Below, one piece after another: positions 22,059 to 30,060 of a DNA stretch of 64,000 bases. Under the pieces are notes generated by a model that did not search any database, was not told the DNA's origin, and worked only from the letters and a program-made list of their open reading frames with translations. The position numbers and the translations under genes were made by a program. The DNA comes from Lysobacter_C viscosus (GTDB lineage Bacteria > Pseudomonadota > Gammaproteobacteria > Xanthomonadales > Xanthomonadaceae): positions 1 to 64,000 of the forward strand of contig NZ_JBJMAV010000010.1 in the NCBI RefSeq assembly GCF_046600715.1. The letters run 5' to 3'. Positions within the stretch are counted from its first letter, which is position 1; each line of letters begins with the position of its first letter.

Positions 22059-22147
22059 GCTTAACCACGTCTCACAGTGACGAAAGGCACTCGACGTGCC
22101 TCACGGGATGCGCACAGGATGACGCTCCGGTTCAGGGCGGACGAGGC

Positions 22148-22813
22148 ATGCCAAGTTCTCTGGTTGTATTGCACGTCGCCGCCGGTTCGGTTGCGCTTGC
22201 TTCTGGTGGTGTGGCGCTTTACAGCCTCAAGGGCGCAAAGGTGCATCGCAAAAGCGGGATGCTTTTTGTTTTGGTCATGATGGCCATGTCTGTTACTGGC
22301 GCAGTGATGGCGGCTCTGAAGCCGGAGGCTATCTCGGTTCTTGCAGGTGCGCTTACGTTCTATCTTGTCACTACTGCTTTGCTCACGGTTCGGCGTCCCG
22401 CTTCCGGCGCTCGATGGATTGACCTTGGCGCAATGTTGGTTGCGCTGGCAATTGGCATTGCCGGGATCCATTTCGGATTCGAGGCTCTCAACAGTCCCGC
22501 TGGCACAAAAGACGGGTTCCCCCCACCGCCATACTTCATCTTTGGTTCGGTGGCACTGCTGGCTTCACTCCTTGACCTGCGCATGTTGTTCGCACGGGGC
22601 GTCGCAGGGCCGCATCGGCTTGCTCGACATCTATGGCGCATGTGCTTTGCGCTGCTCATTGCCGCTGCTTCATTTTTTCTGGGCCAAGCGCAGGTGTTTC
22701 CAGACCCCATACGAAACCTTGCCCTGCTAGCGATCCCTGTGCTCGTGGTGCTGCTTCTCATGCTCTACTGGATGGCACGGGTCTTATTCGCTCGGCGGTA
22801 CAGACGCGCCTAA
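22148..22813 (+). CDS. DUF2306-like polytopic membrane protein
   Basis: 221 residues from ATG 22148. It begins VVLHVAAGSVALASGGVALYSLKGAKVHRKSG, the usual start of DUF2306-type proteins, with a histidine in the first helix and an H-R-K-S-G loop after the second. Six to seven helices follow, with conserved polar positions (HLWRMCFAL, FFLGQAQVF). Members of this group are possible haem- or quinone-binding membrane proteins; function is unproven. The stop is in the next attC. Confidence 0.7.
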   Translation: MPSSLVVLHVAAGSVALASGGVALYSLKGAKVHRKSGMLFVLVMMAMSVTGAVMAALKPEAISVLAGALTFYLVTTALLTVRRPASGARWIDLGAMLVALAIGIAGIHFGFEALNSPAGTKDGFPPPPYFIFGSVALLASLLDLRMLFARGVAGPHRLARHLWRMCFALLIAAASFFLGQAQVFPDPIRNLALLAIPVLVVLLLMLYWMARVLFARRYRRA

Positions 22814-22923
22814 CACTTCATTCAGGCATAACCTGCTTGGCCACACCAAAGGAATGGCATGCGGGTCAAGCTTGCCTTGTTATTGGCTACGCTTTTCAGG
22901 TTGGCTTAGCTCAGGTTTCAGGC
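22808..22923 (+). repeat. attC site 51 (long, degenerate)
   Basis: R'' gcctaac, R' gtttcaggc, about 116 bp with a long insertion of unrelated sequence between the arms. Confidence 0.75.
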
Positions 22924-22938
22924 GGCTTAGGGGGTCCG

Positions 22939-23244
22939 ATGGAACTGACAGTCCTACTAGTGGTTGTCGTTGGGCTCATCAACGTTGCAGCTTCAGTTGC
23001 AGTACTTCGCATCTCTGTCTTTGCTCCGTCGCAACGCTTGCTACAGCTGGCACTCATCTGGCTCGTGCCGGTCCTTGGGGCAATCGTCTGTGTGGCATTT
23101 GCATCTTCCCAGGCGCTTGGCCCTGCTTCGCCGAGCACCATCGATCCGCTCTATCTGCCATCTGACGGAGGGACACCGGGTGGTCCGGGAACAGGGCTCC
23201 ACGGTTGTGGCGCCGGCGACGGGGGCAGCGGTGACGGTGACTAG
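22939..23244 (+). CDS. Two-helix protein with a glycine-rich tail
   Basis: 101 residues from ATG 22939. Helices at 2-26 (LTVLLVVVVGLINVAASVAVL) and about 37-58 (LALIWLVPVLGAIVCVAF). The C-terminal 30 residues are Gly/Asp/Ser-rich with one cysteine (GGPGTGLHGCGAGDGG). It resembles small membrane proteins with a PLD-nuclease-N-like two-helix core. Function unknown. Confidence 0.65.
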   Translation: MELTVLLVVVVGLINVAASVAVLRISVFAPSQRLLQLALIWLVPVLGAIVCVAFASSQALGPASPSTIDPLYLPSDGGTPGGPGTGLHGCGAGDGGSGDGD

Positions 23245-23250
23245 GTCGCC

Positions 23251-23310
23251 GCCTAGCAGTTCATTCAAGCCGAACCCGCTTCGCGGGTCGGCTTAGCTCA
23301 GGCGTTCGCT
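23251..23310 (+). repeat. attC site 52
   Basis: R'' gcctagc, intact GAACCC arms, R' gttcgct. Confidence 0.85.
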
Positions 23311-23325
23311 GCCACAGGAGGTGTA

Positions 23326-23742
23326 ATGAATGGTGAAGCTCACAAAGCCTGGGATGAGTACGTGCAGCGCAAGCGGACCGAGCGATTGTCCGAGGCTGTG
23401 CAGGTTTGGAGCGCGCTGGTAGCTGGCGGAGTCGACGCTGAAACAGTCTTGGCAATCGACTTCGTCCACTTCGGCCCATCGCAAGCGCGCGTAGAGAATC
23501 TGCGAGGGGAGCTAGCCGAAAACTGTACGGTCACAACAGAAAGCGGCTCAGATGGTTACTGGCTGCTCAAGGGCACTACGCGTCCGTACGGTGTAACGCT
23601 CTCCGCAGACGATCACCTCGCATGGGTCGACTTCATGTGCCAGGTCGCATCGAGTCATGGCTGCGTGTTATCGACTTGGTCGCTGAATGCCCCATCGCTT
23701 GATCTCATCGTCAGCAGTGAAGACTTTGACGGCGGCAGCTAA
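23326..23742 (+). CDS. RraB-like domain protein
   Basis: 138 residues; the perfect GGAGG a few bases before ATG 23326 decides the start. A helical N-terminus (HKAWDEYVQRKRTERLSEAV) is followed by LAIDFVHFGPSQARVENLRGEL, YWLLKGTTRPYGVTLSADDH and VASSHGCVLSTWSL. This order of a phase of acidic helices plus a two-stranded motif resembles RraB/DUF1260 proteins, which in E. coli bind RNase E. Similarity is by eye only. Confidence 0.5.
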   Translation: MNGEAHKAWDEYVQRKRTERLSEAVQVWSALVAGGVDAETVLAIDFVHFGPSQARVENLRGELAENCTVTTESGSDGYWLLKGTTRPYGVTLSADDHLAWVDFMCQVASSHGCVLSTWSLNAPSLDLIVSSEDFDGGS

Positions 23743-23796
23743 CAATTAATGCAACCTTCTGCAGCTTCGCGGCACGGGTTAATATAGGCGTTAGGG
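23738..23796 (+). repeat. attC site 53
   Basis: R'' gctaac with altered left arm (AATTAATGCAACC), R' gttaggg. Confidence 0.84.
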
Positions 23797-23835
23797 CGCA
23801 CAGCTACACTCCCGCGCTCGCACAGGAAGCTATTC

Positions 23836-24222
23836 ATGGCAGGACCCGCTCGCGCTGGACTCTTCATTTACGCAAGAGACCTCGCCAGGTTGGCCCGCTT
23901 CTACGAGAAGCTACTCGGACTGGCTCGGCTGCGCACCACCGACGCGCTCGTGATCCTGAGCTCCCCGGACCTCCAGCTCATCATTCACGCTATGCCAGAT
24001 CACGTCGCGCACGAGACGGATGTCTCGTTGCTGCCGGCCATCCGCGACAACGTCGCCTTCAAGTTCTTCTATACGGTCCCTAGCCTTTCCGAGGCGCAGG
24101 CCGTGGCAGAGTCGCATGGCGGCCAAGTGCTCGCAGAGCAATGGCGCGGCCCGGGCTTCATCGTCCGCAACGCCGTGGATCCAGAGGGCAACATTTTCCA
24201 GCTACGCGAAAGTGCGCCCTGA
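23836..24222 (+). CDS. VOC family protein
   Basis: 128 residues; AGGAAG precedes ATG 23836. RAGLFIYARDLARLARFYEKLLGL, LQLIIHAMPDHV, then AFKFFYTVPSLSEAQAVAESHGG and VDPEGNIFQLRES form the repeated beta-alpha-beta units of the VOC fold. It is the third VOC gene in this part of the array. The substrate is unknown. Confidence 0.85.
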   Translation: MAGPARAGLFIYARDLARLARFYEKLLGLARLRTTDALVILSSPDLQLIIHAMPDHVAHETDVSLLPAIRDNVAFKFFYTVPSLSEAQAVAESHGGQVLAEQWRGPGFIVRNAVDPEGNIFQLRESAP

Positions 24223-24277
24223 CAGTTCGTCCCGGCCGACGCCGTTTTGGCGACGCGGTTCAACTCAGGTGTAAGGC
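24217..24277 (+). repeat. attC site 54 (degenerate)
   Basis: R'' ccctgac, mismatched arms, R' gtaaggc. Confidence 0.8.
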
Positions 24278-24332
24278 GGCTAACGGCGCCAATTTCGTTG
24301 TTGGCGCTACCAAGATCACGCAAGGGACGACC

Positions 24333-25583
24333 ATGAGAGTAGCCATCAACGGAGCGGGCATCGCGGGCACGGCCCTGGCCTATTGGCTTGGCAGGATGGG
24401 CCATGAGGTGGTGCTGGTCGAGCGGGCTCCCCAATTGCGCACCGGCGGCTACGTTCTCAACCTGTGGGGAGTCGGCTACGACGCGATGGAAAAGATGGGC
24501 CTGCTTCCGAAGCTACTGGAGCTGCAGTACGAGACCGACGAACTTCGCATGGTCGATAGACACGGTCGAACACGCGGGGGTTATCCTTCAAAGGTTCTAC
24601 AGAGCCTGGCAAATGGACGCATCGCCACGTTGGCGCGCGCCGACATCGCCGCTGCAATCTACGGCTTGCTGGACGACCGAGTGGAGACGATCTTCGGCGA
24701 TAGCATCGTCACGATAGATGACGACGGAACGCACGCACGCGTTGGCTTCGAGCACGCGCCGCAACGGGAGGTCGATCTCGTCATCGGGGCCGACGGGCTG
24801 CACTCGAAGATCCGCCAGATCACATTCGGCCCGGACAGTCTTTTCGAGTATCCGATGGGGTGCCATGTCGCTTCGTTCGAAGTCGCCGGATATCGTCCTC
24901 GCGACGAAAATCTCTATGTGGCGCACTCGGCGCCGGGGAGGTACGTAGCCCGGTTCCCGGTACGCGATGACAAGACACTCTTCTTCATGTTGCTCAGGGA
25001 CGAATATCTGACTGGCACCCTCCCCGTCACTGAGTCAGAGCGCAAAGCCGCAATAGTGACTGCATTCTCCGACATGGGCTGGGAATGCCCCGGAATACTG
25101 TCCCAGCTGGAAACGACGGACGGGATCTACTTCGACAGCATCAGCCAGATCCGCATGGATGGGTGGGCGAAAGGCAGGGTCGTTCTGGCAGGCGATGCGG
25201 CCGCCTGCCCGTCCCTGATAGCCGGGGAGGGAGCGGGCTTGGCCCTTGCCGAAGCCTATGTTCTTGCCGGCGAAATCCATGGTCACGGAGCGGATCTCGA
25301 CTCAGCGCTTGAGCACTACGAAAGGCGCATCAAGCCGTACGCTGCACGCAAGCAGAGGTACGCTGAGAGCATGGTGCCGTCGTTCGTGCCGAAAACGGAA
25401 CTTGGGATAGGCGTGCGCGACTTGGCAACGCTTTTGATGCGGCTACCTGGATTTCCCAGGCTTCTAATGGGCCGCTACTTCCGTGACGCAATGGAGCTGC
25501 CCGAATACGCGATGCCATGCCCAGAAGCGCAGACGCCGCCTAACAATTCGTTCGTGCCGACGCCGCTTCGCGGTGCGGCCTGA
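24333..25583 (+). CDS. FAD-dependent monooxygenase (class A, Tet(X)-like architecture)
   Basis: 416 residues. ATG 24333 follows AAGGGA; open frame further upstream crosses attC and is not coding. Residues 1-35 hold the Rossmann motif (NGAGIAGTALAYWLGRMG, VERA). The GADGLHSKIR stretch near residue 155 is the DG motif and VVLAGDAAACPS near 285 is the second FAD motif. These mark a class A flavin hydroxylase using NAD(P)H. Tet(X) and rifampicin monooxygenases share the fold, but so do many metabolic enzymes. The last residues are attC-encoded (NNSFVPTPLRGAA). Confidence 0.88.
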   Translation: MRVAINGAGIAGTALAYWLGRMGHEVVLVERAPQLRTGGYVLNLWGVGYDAMEKMGLLPKLLELQYETDELRMVDRHGRTRGGYPSKVLQSLANGRIATLARADIAAAIYGLLDDRVETIFGDSIVTIDDDGTHARVGFEHAPQREVDLVIGADGLHSKIRQITFGPDSLFEYPMGCHVASFEVAGYRPRDENLYVAHSAPGRYVARFPVRDDKTLFFMLLRDEYLTGTLPVTESERKAAIVTAFSDMGWECPGILSQLETTDGIYFDSISQIRMDGWAKGRVVLAGDAAACPSLIAGEGAGLALAEAYVLAGEIHGHGADLDSALEHYERRIKPYAARKQRYAESMVPSFVPKTELGIGVRDLATLLMRLPGFPRLLMGRYFRDAMELPEYAMPCPEAQTPPNNSFVPTPLRGAA

Positions 25584-25597
25584 CCCAGGCGTTAGGC
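25538..25597 (+). repeat. attC site 55
   Basis: R'' gcctaac, R' gttaggc, spacer attcgttcgtgcc; one of the better preserved sites in the right half. Confidence 0.9.
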
Positions 25598-25616
25598 GTC
25601 ACGGGGATCTCGCTAC

Positions 25617-26111
25617 ATGTCAAAGTTGCATTCCTAGGTTGGTCTGCGGTGCGACGCACTGAGACATGCGATCAAGCGAGACTTGGTCTGGGACGAAGTG
25701 TCCGGCATTGAGGACGCGCTGTTAGTTGAATGACTGGCTGAAGGACGCTTTGAAGACCTGATTGATCATGCGCTTGACGAATTTGAAATTCGAGACTGGT
25801 CCAGCTTTTGCACATCACTAGGCGAAACCCTTGCAAGCAATGGTGATCAAAGGCGCTTTTCGCGCCTCTTCCGTGGCCTCGCAAAGACAAGAGAGGCAGC
25901 ATTCTGGCGCACATGGCCAGCGGCCCAAGAAGGGCAGATTGGAGCAATCAAGGAGTCCGCTCGCCACCTGGCCGCAACGCTTGAAGCGATGGCTGGCCTT
26001 TGGCACTGCTACTGGCGGATCAACGACCAGAAGGGAATGGCGGACGTTAGAGTCGACATGCAGCGCGTTCAGGCTCGGCGGAGGCCACCCAAGGGTCTCG
26101 CCACGGGATAA
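25617..26111 (+). pseudogene. Degraded soluble cassette gene
   Basis: Short open pieces can be strung together: MSKLHS (stop), then LRHAIKRDLVWDEVSGIEDALLVE (stop at about 25729), then LAEGRFEDLIDHALDEFEIRD, FCTSLGETLASNGDQRRF and AFWRTWPAAQEGQIGAIK to TAA 26109-26111. The long final piece has coding character, so an ancestral gene of about 150 residues has been broken by at least two changes. Family unknown. Confidence 0.5.
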
Positions 26112-26340
26112 TTATGGCGTGGGGCACGAAGCCACTTCCCAGAATCGAAAGGCACGCTTTGACGTGTGTAGCAGCAAAGGATGGCGCGCAGATGGCCCAG
26201 ATGGTAGATGTGTTCGGCGAGCTTTTGGTTCCGCAATATTCCGACGATCCTCTCGAGTTGCGCAGGATTGCCAGCTGCTTTCGGTGGGATCGGCACTTGC
26301 CTCTGGCTTCTATTGGCGGGGTTCGCCGGCCAAAGAGCGC
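26112..26340 (+). other. Possible small reading frame or decayed spacer before attC 56
   Basis: From ATG 26114 an open frame gives about 75 residues (AWGTKPLPRIERHALTCVAA, then VDVFGELLVPQYSDDPLELRRIA) before entering the degenerate attC. The middle part looks mildly coding, but there is no ribosome site and no family, so I leave it as uncertain. Confidence 0.25.
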
Positions 26341-26401
26341 GCCCAACGATTCATTCAGGCCGAACCCGCATCGCGGCGCGGCTTCAACTCGGGTGTTTGA
26401 T
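26341..26401 (+). repeat. attC site 56 (degenerate)
   Basis: R'' gcccaac, centre CGCATCGCGG, R' gtttgat overlapping the next start codon. Confidence 0.8.
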
Positions 26402-26777
26402 GCGAATGAAAGATTCTCGAAAGCTTGATACCTACAAGCAGCACATGGCGACCCGGGGAGTCAGCGAGTGGAATGCATTTCCGCCGCTGTGGCAGATCTT
26501 GTGGCATCTTGGGATCGCAGTTCCTCCGCCTCCGTTCCTGGGGTTCGTTACCCTGGCAACTCTATCAGGGGGTCTCTTTGGCCCCCTCTTCGCGTTCGCC
26601 GTTTGGGTACTGGAGAATCGCAGGTACGAAGGCATGTCCGGAGAAAGAGCGCTGTGGATCGCGCTCATTGGCGGTGCGGTATTCGGCCTGATCATGGCCG
26701 CGTACTATCGGCACCTGGGGCGTAAGCACCGGCTGGGCTCGTGGTCTGCGTTTCCGGCACCGGGTCTGCGCCCCTAA
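26400..26777 (+). CDS. DUF6404-type membrane protein
   Basis: 125 residues from ATG 26400 at the edge of attC (ATG 26406 also possible). YKQHMATRGVSEWNAFPPLWQILWHLGIAVPPPPF is followed by two helices and GERALWIALIGG, then a closing AAYYRHLGRKHRLGSW. This order, a PPLW..LW.LG..VPPP.F block, two membrane helices and an RKH..L..W end, is what I know as DUF6404. The role is unknown. The stop is in the next attC. Confidence 0.7.
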   Translation: MRMKDSRKLDTYKQHMATRGVSEWNAFPPLWQILWHLGIAVPPPPFLGFVTLATLSGGLFGPLFAFAVWVLENRRYEGMSGERALWIALIGGAVFGLIMAAYYRHLGRKHRLGSWSAFPAPGLRP

Positions 26778-26862
26778 CAATTCATCCAAGCCCCCATGCA
26801 CCACCATGGGCGGCGATCACCTTCATTTCGGTCGTGCCGCCGCTTGCGTTTCAGGTGCTGGC
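26772..26862 (+). repeat. attC site 57 (strongly degenerate)
   Basis: R'' ccctaac and the spacer aattcatccaagcc are clear; the right side is only a vague match (gtgctggc at 26855-26862). Confidence 0.6.
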
Positions 26863-26996
26863 GAACCGTGCCTACACCAAGCGCCCCCGGGACATGTCCC
26901 TAATCGAAAACTCCACGGGTAAAACATCATCGCAGTGGTCCTCTGCGGTCGGTTCGTCGCGCTTGGCCTTTTCGGCTTGGCGGCTGCGTGGCGCAG
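26863..26996 (+). other. Remnant of a small membrane-protein cassette
   Basis: One frame reads IIAVVLCGRFVALGLFGLAA directly before attC 58, a typical membrane helix, but upstream it meets a TAA and lacks a start. This looks like the truncated 3' end of a cassette gene. Confidence 0.4.
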
Positions 26997-27057
26997 GCCT
27001 AACAAATCGTCCAAGCCGCCGCCGCTTAGCGGGCGCGGCCCAACTCAGGCGTGAGGC
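26997..27057 (+). repeat. attC site 58 (R' gtgaggc)
   Basis: R'' gcctaac, arms GCCGCC/GGGCGCGGC, R' gtgaggc. Confidence 0.82.
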
Positions 27058-27068
27058 GGCAGAGCGTG

Positions 27069-27356
27069 ATGCGACGCGGACTACAATCCATATTGATCGG
27101 CCTGGTCTTCGGGACTGTTGCAATGTTCCCGATGTTCGTTTCGGCCATCGGGCACGATTCGAGATCGATTTTCGTGAGTCTTGCCAACTCTGCTGCGATC
27201 AATTGGCCATTCGCGCTCGCGGAGCACGTCCTTCCAGCTTCCGGGTCGTCGAGCGTTTCAACCTTGGGGATTGTTGTCCACTACGGCTTCTACACTCTTA
27301 TTGCTTGGCTGCTGCTGTCGATTTGGGCCCGTCATGTCCTCCGGTCTGCGCCCTGA
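27069..27356 (+). CDS. Cassette membrane protein
   Basis: 95 residues from ATG 27069 (a GTG at 27051 sits in attC). Helix 1 at about 5-27 (LQSILIGLVFGTVAMFPMFV), a polar exported loop with SRSIFVSLANSAAINWPFAL, and a C-terminal helix at about 65-87 (VVHYGFYTLIAWLLLSIWA). The TGA is inside the following attC. Function unknown. Confidence 0.65.
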   Translation: MRRGLQSILIGLVFGTVAMFPMFVSAIGHDSRSIFVSLANSAAINWPFALAEHVLPASGSSSVSTLGIVVHYGFYTLIAWLLLSIWARHVLRSAP

Positions 27357-27411
27357 CGACTCGTCCACGCCGACGCCCGTTTCGCGGCGCGGCTCAAGTC
27401 AGGCGCTGGGC
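27351..27411 (+). repeat. attC site 59 (degenerate)
   Basis: R'' ccctgac, arms GACGCC/GGCGCGGC, R' gctgggc. Confidence 0.8.
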
Positions 27412-27450
27412 CTCGACCATCGTCATCAACCTACGTCATCGGAGCAGCCA

Positions 27451-27921
27451 ATGAAGCCACTCATCGCACTCGCCCTCATGGCTCTTGCACTGTCGGGGTG
27501 CGCGATTACTCAGGAAGTGACACCTTCCGGGCTGAATCAACGGGCTCAAGAGGTGTGCCTCGTTCGCAATAGTGAAGTAGTTCAAGACGGATTTCATGAA
27601 GTTTACGTCCGGGTCCTTGAGAAGAAGGGCTTTCGGGTTCGCACATTGCCAGATGGGTCGCCCAGCACCGCATGCCCGCTGGTGGCGACCTATGAGGCCA
27701 TCTATCGATGGGACATGGCCATTTACCTGGCGCGCGTGGATCTGCGGATCTGGGCCGATGGCCGCGAAGCCGGGCGTGCGGTATACGACTCGCTTTCGGG
27801 TGGAGCCAACATGAGCAAGTTCGTTCGCACAGAGGCCAAGCTCACCGAGCTCGTCGACCAGCTCTTTCCGAAGCTTCAGGCTCACCTTCGCAGGTTCCCA
27901 CTCTGGCAGGCAGCGGCCTAA
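27451..27921 (+). CDS. Sbal_3080-type lipoprotein
   Basis: 156 residues; GGAGCAGCC precedes ATG 27451. The signal MKPLIALALMALALSGC has its lipobox cysteine at residue 17. The mature part follows the Sbal_3080 family order I know: QEVCLVRNSEVVQDGFHEVYV, KKGFRVRTLPDG, TACPLVATYEAIYRWDMAIYLARVD, GRAVYDSLSGGANMSKFV. Members are envelope lipoproteins without a known activity. Two cysteines (Cys33 region and Cys73 region) may pair. Confidence 0.8.
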   Translation: MKPLIALALMALALSGCAITQEVTPSGLNQRAQEVCLVRNSEVVQDGFHEVYVRVLEKKGFRVRTLPDGSPSTACPLVATYEAIYRWDMAIYLARVDLRIWADGREAGRAVYDSLSGGANMSKFVRTEAKLTELVDQLFPKLQAHLRRFPLWQAAA

Positions 27922-27974
27922 CAATTCGTTCAAGCCGCCGTCGCTTCGCGGCGCGGCTGAGTCATGCAATGGCG
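27916..27974 (+). repeat. attC site 60 (R' lost)
   Basis: R'' gcctaac and arms GCCGTC/GGCGCGGC persist; the right core has decayed to gcaatggcgc. Confidence 0.75.
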
Positions 27975-28038
27975 CCTAGGGCTCCTGTTGCAGCCTCGGA
28001 AGTAAGGCAGAATTGATGTTGGTCCGTGAGGTACGCGC

Positions 28039-28308
28039 ATGAAGATCTGGAAACGCCGCTTGATCGAGTCGTTGCTCCTGGGGTCCGGACTCGCCCTGGC
28101 CCTGGTTTTTCTCGCCAGGCAAGCAGCCGTTGATTGGCTCTGGCCACCGTTCTACGTTTCTTTCCAGGGGGCAGCCCTGCTTTCTGGCAATTGGCATGAA
28201 CCTCCTCCATGGCTTTACCACATGGTTCTTTTTCTACAGTGCTACTTGGTGGTTCTAAGCCTGGGGTGGCTTGTAGGACGCTATCGCAGCCGACCGGCTG
28301 AAGCGTAA
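28039..28308 (+). CDS. Two-helix cassette membrane protein
   Basis: 89 residues from ATG 28039. Helix 1 at about 9-28 (IESLLLGSGLALALVFLA), then an exported aromatic loop (DWLWPPFYVSFQGAALLSGNW), then helix 2 at about 61-80 (HMVLFLQCYLVVLSLGWLVG). There is a basic C-terminus. Function unknown. Confidence 0.65.
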   Translation: MKIWKRRLIESLLLGSGLALALVFLARQAAVDWLWPPFYVSFQGAALLSGNWHEPPPWLYHMVLFLQCYLVVLSLGWLVGRYRSRPAEA

Positions 28309-28354
28309 CGATGCGTCCGCCGCTTCGTGGGCCGCATGACCCGGCGGCCAGACC
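28304..28354 (+). repeat. attC site 61 (barely recognisable)
   Basis: Begins gcgtaacgatgcgtccgccgcttcgtggg; the right arm and R' cannot be placed with confidence. Confidence 0.5.
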
Positions 28355-28375
28355 GCAAGGACAGGTCTCCCGCAG

Positions 28376-29647
28376 ATGAAGATCGGAATCCAGACCTGGG
28401 GCAGCCATGGCGACATTCGGCCCTTTGTGGCCCTGGCCGGCGGCCTGCAGGCCGCCGGCCATGAAGTAACGCTGGTGATCACGTGTGTGGACAGCGAGCG
28501 CTATGGCGGGCTCAGCACGGCATCAGGCTTCCGGCTGCGCGTCGTTTCAACACCTGTGGTGCCCGACAGGCTGCTGCTCGAGAGCATCGGGGACACGATT
28601 GTTCGTGAGCGGAACGCGATCAGACAAACCCGGCTTGCGATTGAACAGCTGCTGCTGCCCGCCGAGTCAGAGATGTACCGGGCGTCCGAGCAACTCTGTG
28701 CCGAGAACGAGCTGGTGATCGGGCACTACTTCCTATACACGCTTGGCGCTGCAGCTGAGCGGTACGGGCGCCCCTACGTGAGCGTTGTCCTAGCCGATGG
28801 CGCAGTACCGTCGGCCTTTAAGCCACCTTCCGGCGTGCCTAATCTCGGCACCTTCAGCAATCGGGTGGCCTGGCGACTTGCCAGGTCGGTCTTGAACCAG
28901 GCCCTCAAGAAGTACCCGGACCGGTTGCGGGCAAGGCACGACGTCGCGCCCGCGCGTGACATGATCGACAACGTGTGGGCATCGGACTACCTGACGTTGC
29001 TCGCCATCAGCCCGGCCATATGCCAGAGGAAGCCGGATTGGCCAAACCACTATGTGGTTTGCGGGGCGCTGGACACTCAGGAATCCGTTGCCGAGGGCTG
29101 CGTGCCCGAGCAGCTGCAGTCATTCCTGTCCAGCGGCTCCCCGCCGATATACATGACCTTCGGCAGCATGATGTCAGGCAGCAACCAAGGACAGACGATC
29201 GCACTCTTGGCCGGTGCGGCACAGAAGGCGTCGGTGAGAGCGGTCATACAGGCGCCTGGCTGGGAGCAACTCGGGCTGGAGTGCAGCAGCCAGGTCCATT
29301 ACGTGAGTTCCGCGCCGCATTTCGCAGTCTTTCCACTGTGCGGAGCGGTCGTTCATCACGGTGGTGCCGGAACCTCGCAAGCAGCCCTCCGTGCCGGGAT
29401 ACCGTCGGTCATCGTCCCCCATACGGCAGAGCAGGAGCTCTGGAGTCGGGAGCTCGAGAAGATGGGCGTCGCATACAAGCCCATTCCCCGCAAGCGGGCA
29501 ACACCTGCGCGAATCGCCTCGGCAATCAACCAGGTGGCGGCGTCTGGGCGTATCTGTGAGAACGCCAGGACGTTGGGAGCTCGCGTGGCGGAAGAAAAGG
29601 GTGTTGAAACTGCTGTCAGGGTGATAGGTGACCGGATTGCGGCCTAG
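28376..29647 (+). CDS. Family 1 glycosyltransferase
   Basis: 423 residues from ATG 28376. The N-terminal MKIGIQTWGSHGDIRPFVALAGGL matches the acceptor-side start of UGT/GtfB-type transferases. YMTFGSMM near residue 260 opens the donor domain, and VVHHGGAGTSQAALRAGIP near 325 is the nucleotide-sugar signature, followed by HTAEQELWSREL. It should transfer a sugar from UDP- or TDP-sugar to a lipid, sterol-like compound or natural product. It is the largest cassette gene and needs no partner in cis. Confidence 0.88.
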   Translation: MKIGIQTWGSHGDIRPFVALAGGLQAAGHEVTLVITCVDSERYGGLSTASGFRLRVVSTPVVPDRLLLESIGDTIVRERNAIRQTRLAIEQLLLPAESEMYRASEQLCAENELVIGHYFLYTLGAAAERYGRPYVSVVLADGAVPSAFKPPSGVPNLGTFSNRVAWRLARSVLNQALKKYPDRLRARHDVAPARDMIDNVWASDYLTLLAISPAICQRKPDWPNHYVVCGALDTQESVAEGCVPEQLQSFLSSGSPPIYMTFGSMMSGSNQGQTIALLAGAAQKASVRAVIQAPGWEQLGLECSSQVHYVSSAPHFAVFPLCGAVVHHGGAGTSQAALRAGIPSVIVPHTAEQELWSRELEKMGVAYKPIPRKRATPARIASAINQVAASGRICENARTLGARVAEEKGVETAVRVIGDRIAA

Positions 29648-29710
29648 CAGCGGGTCATTCGTTCAAGCCCAAGCCGCTTCGCGACGAGGATCAGCCCGGG
29701 CTTCTGGCGT
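29641..29710 (+). repeat. attC site 62 (degenerate)
   Basis: R'' gcctagc (approximately), an extra gcgggt after the core, centre CGCTTCGCGAC, R' cttctggc. Confidence 0.65.
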
Positions 29711-30060
29711 CCTGCCCTTCGACACGGAGTCCCCTTGTTCGCGCCTTCCTTGATTCTTGTATTTGCCGCGCTCACCGGCATGAGCGCGATCTACCGGGGC
29801 GGCCAGAACAAGACCCGAGGGGCACCTCGCCGCGGCCACTGCCGGTGCAACGGTTGGTCTTTGCATCTCCCTGTTGCCAGTCATCGCCCTTACCCTTTCA
29901 GGTTTTCGGGCTTTCGGGCGTTTGGGCGTTTGGGCGTTTGGGCGGGACAGCCCCCTATTAGCCGATCCTGGTTGTCTACTTCATGGTAGTGGTGCTATCG
30001 ATCCCAGCGCGCCGGCTTGCATACTGCGCCTGCCGTGGCCACGCTCGCGCAGGCGGGCCG
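29711..30060 (+). other. Decayed cassette with an 8-bp tandem repeat
   Basis: Hydrophobic fragments in shifting frames (SLILVFAALTGMSAIYRGG, then ATVGLCISLLPVIALTLSGF) suggest a broken membrane-protein gene. An 8-bp unit (GGGCGTTT) is repeated 3.6 times at 29916-29944; because 8 is not a multiple of 3 it has itself shifted the frame. No intact gene is supported. Confidence 0.45.
29916..29944 (+). repeat. 8-bp tandem repeat, 3.6 copies
   Basis: Three complete GGGCGTTT units and a partial GGGCG, perfect by eye. Confidence 0.85.

Noticed and set aside
24141..24332. N-terminal extension of the FAD monooxygenase
   Set aside because: It runs through the VOC gene in another frame and through attC; the FAD motif begins right at ATG 24333 behind a ribosome site.
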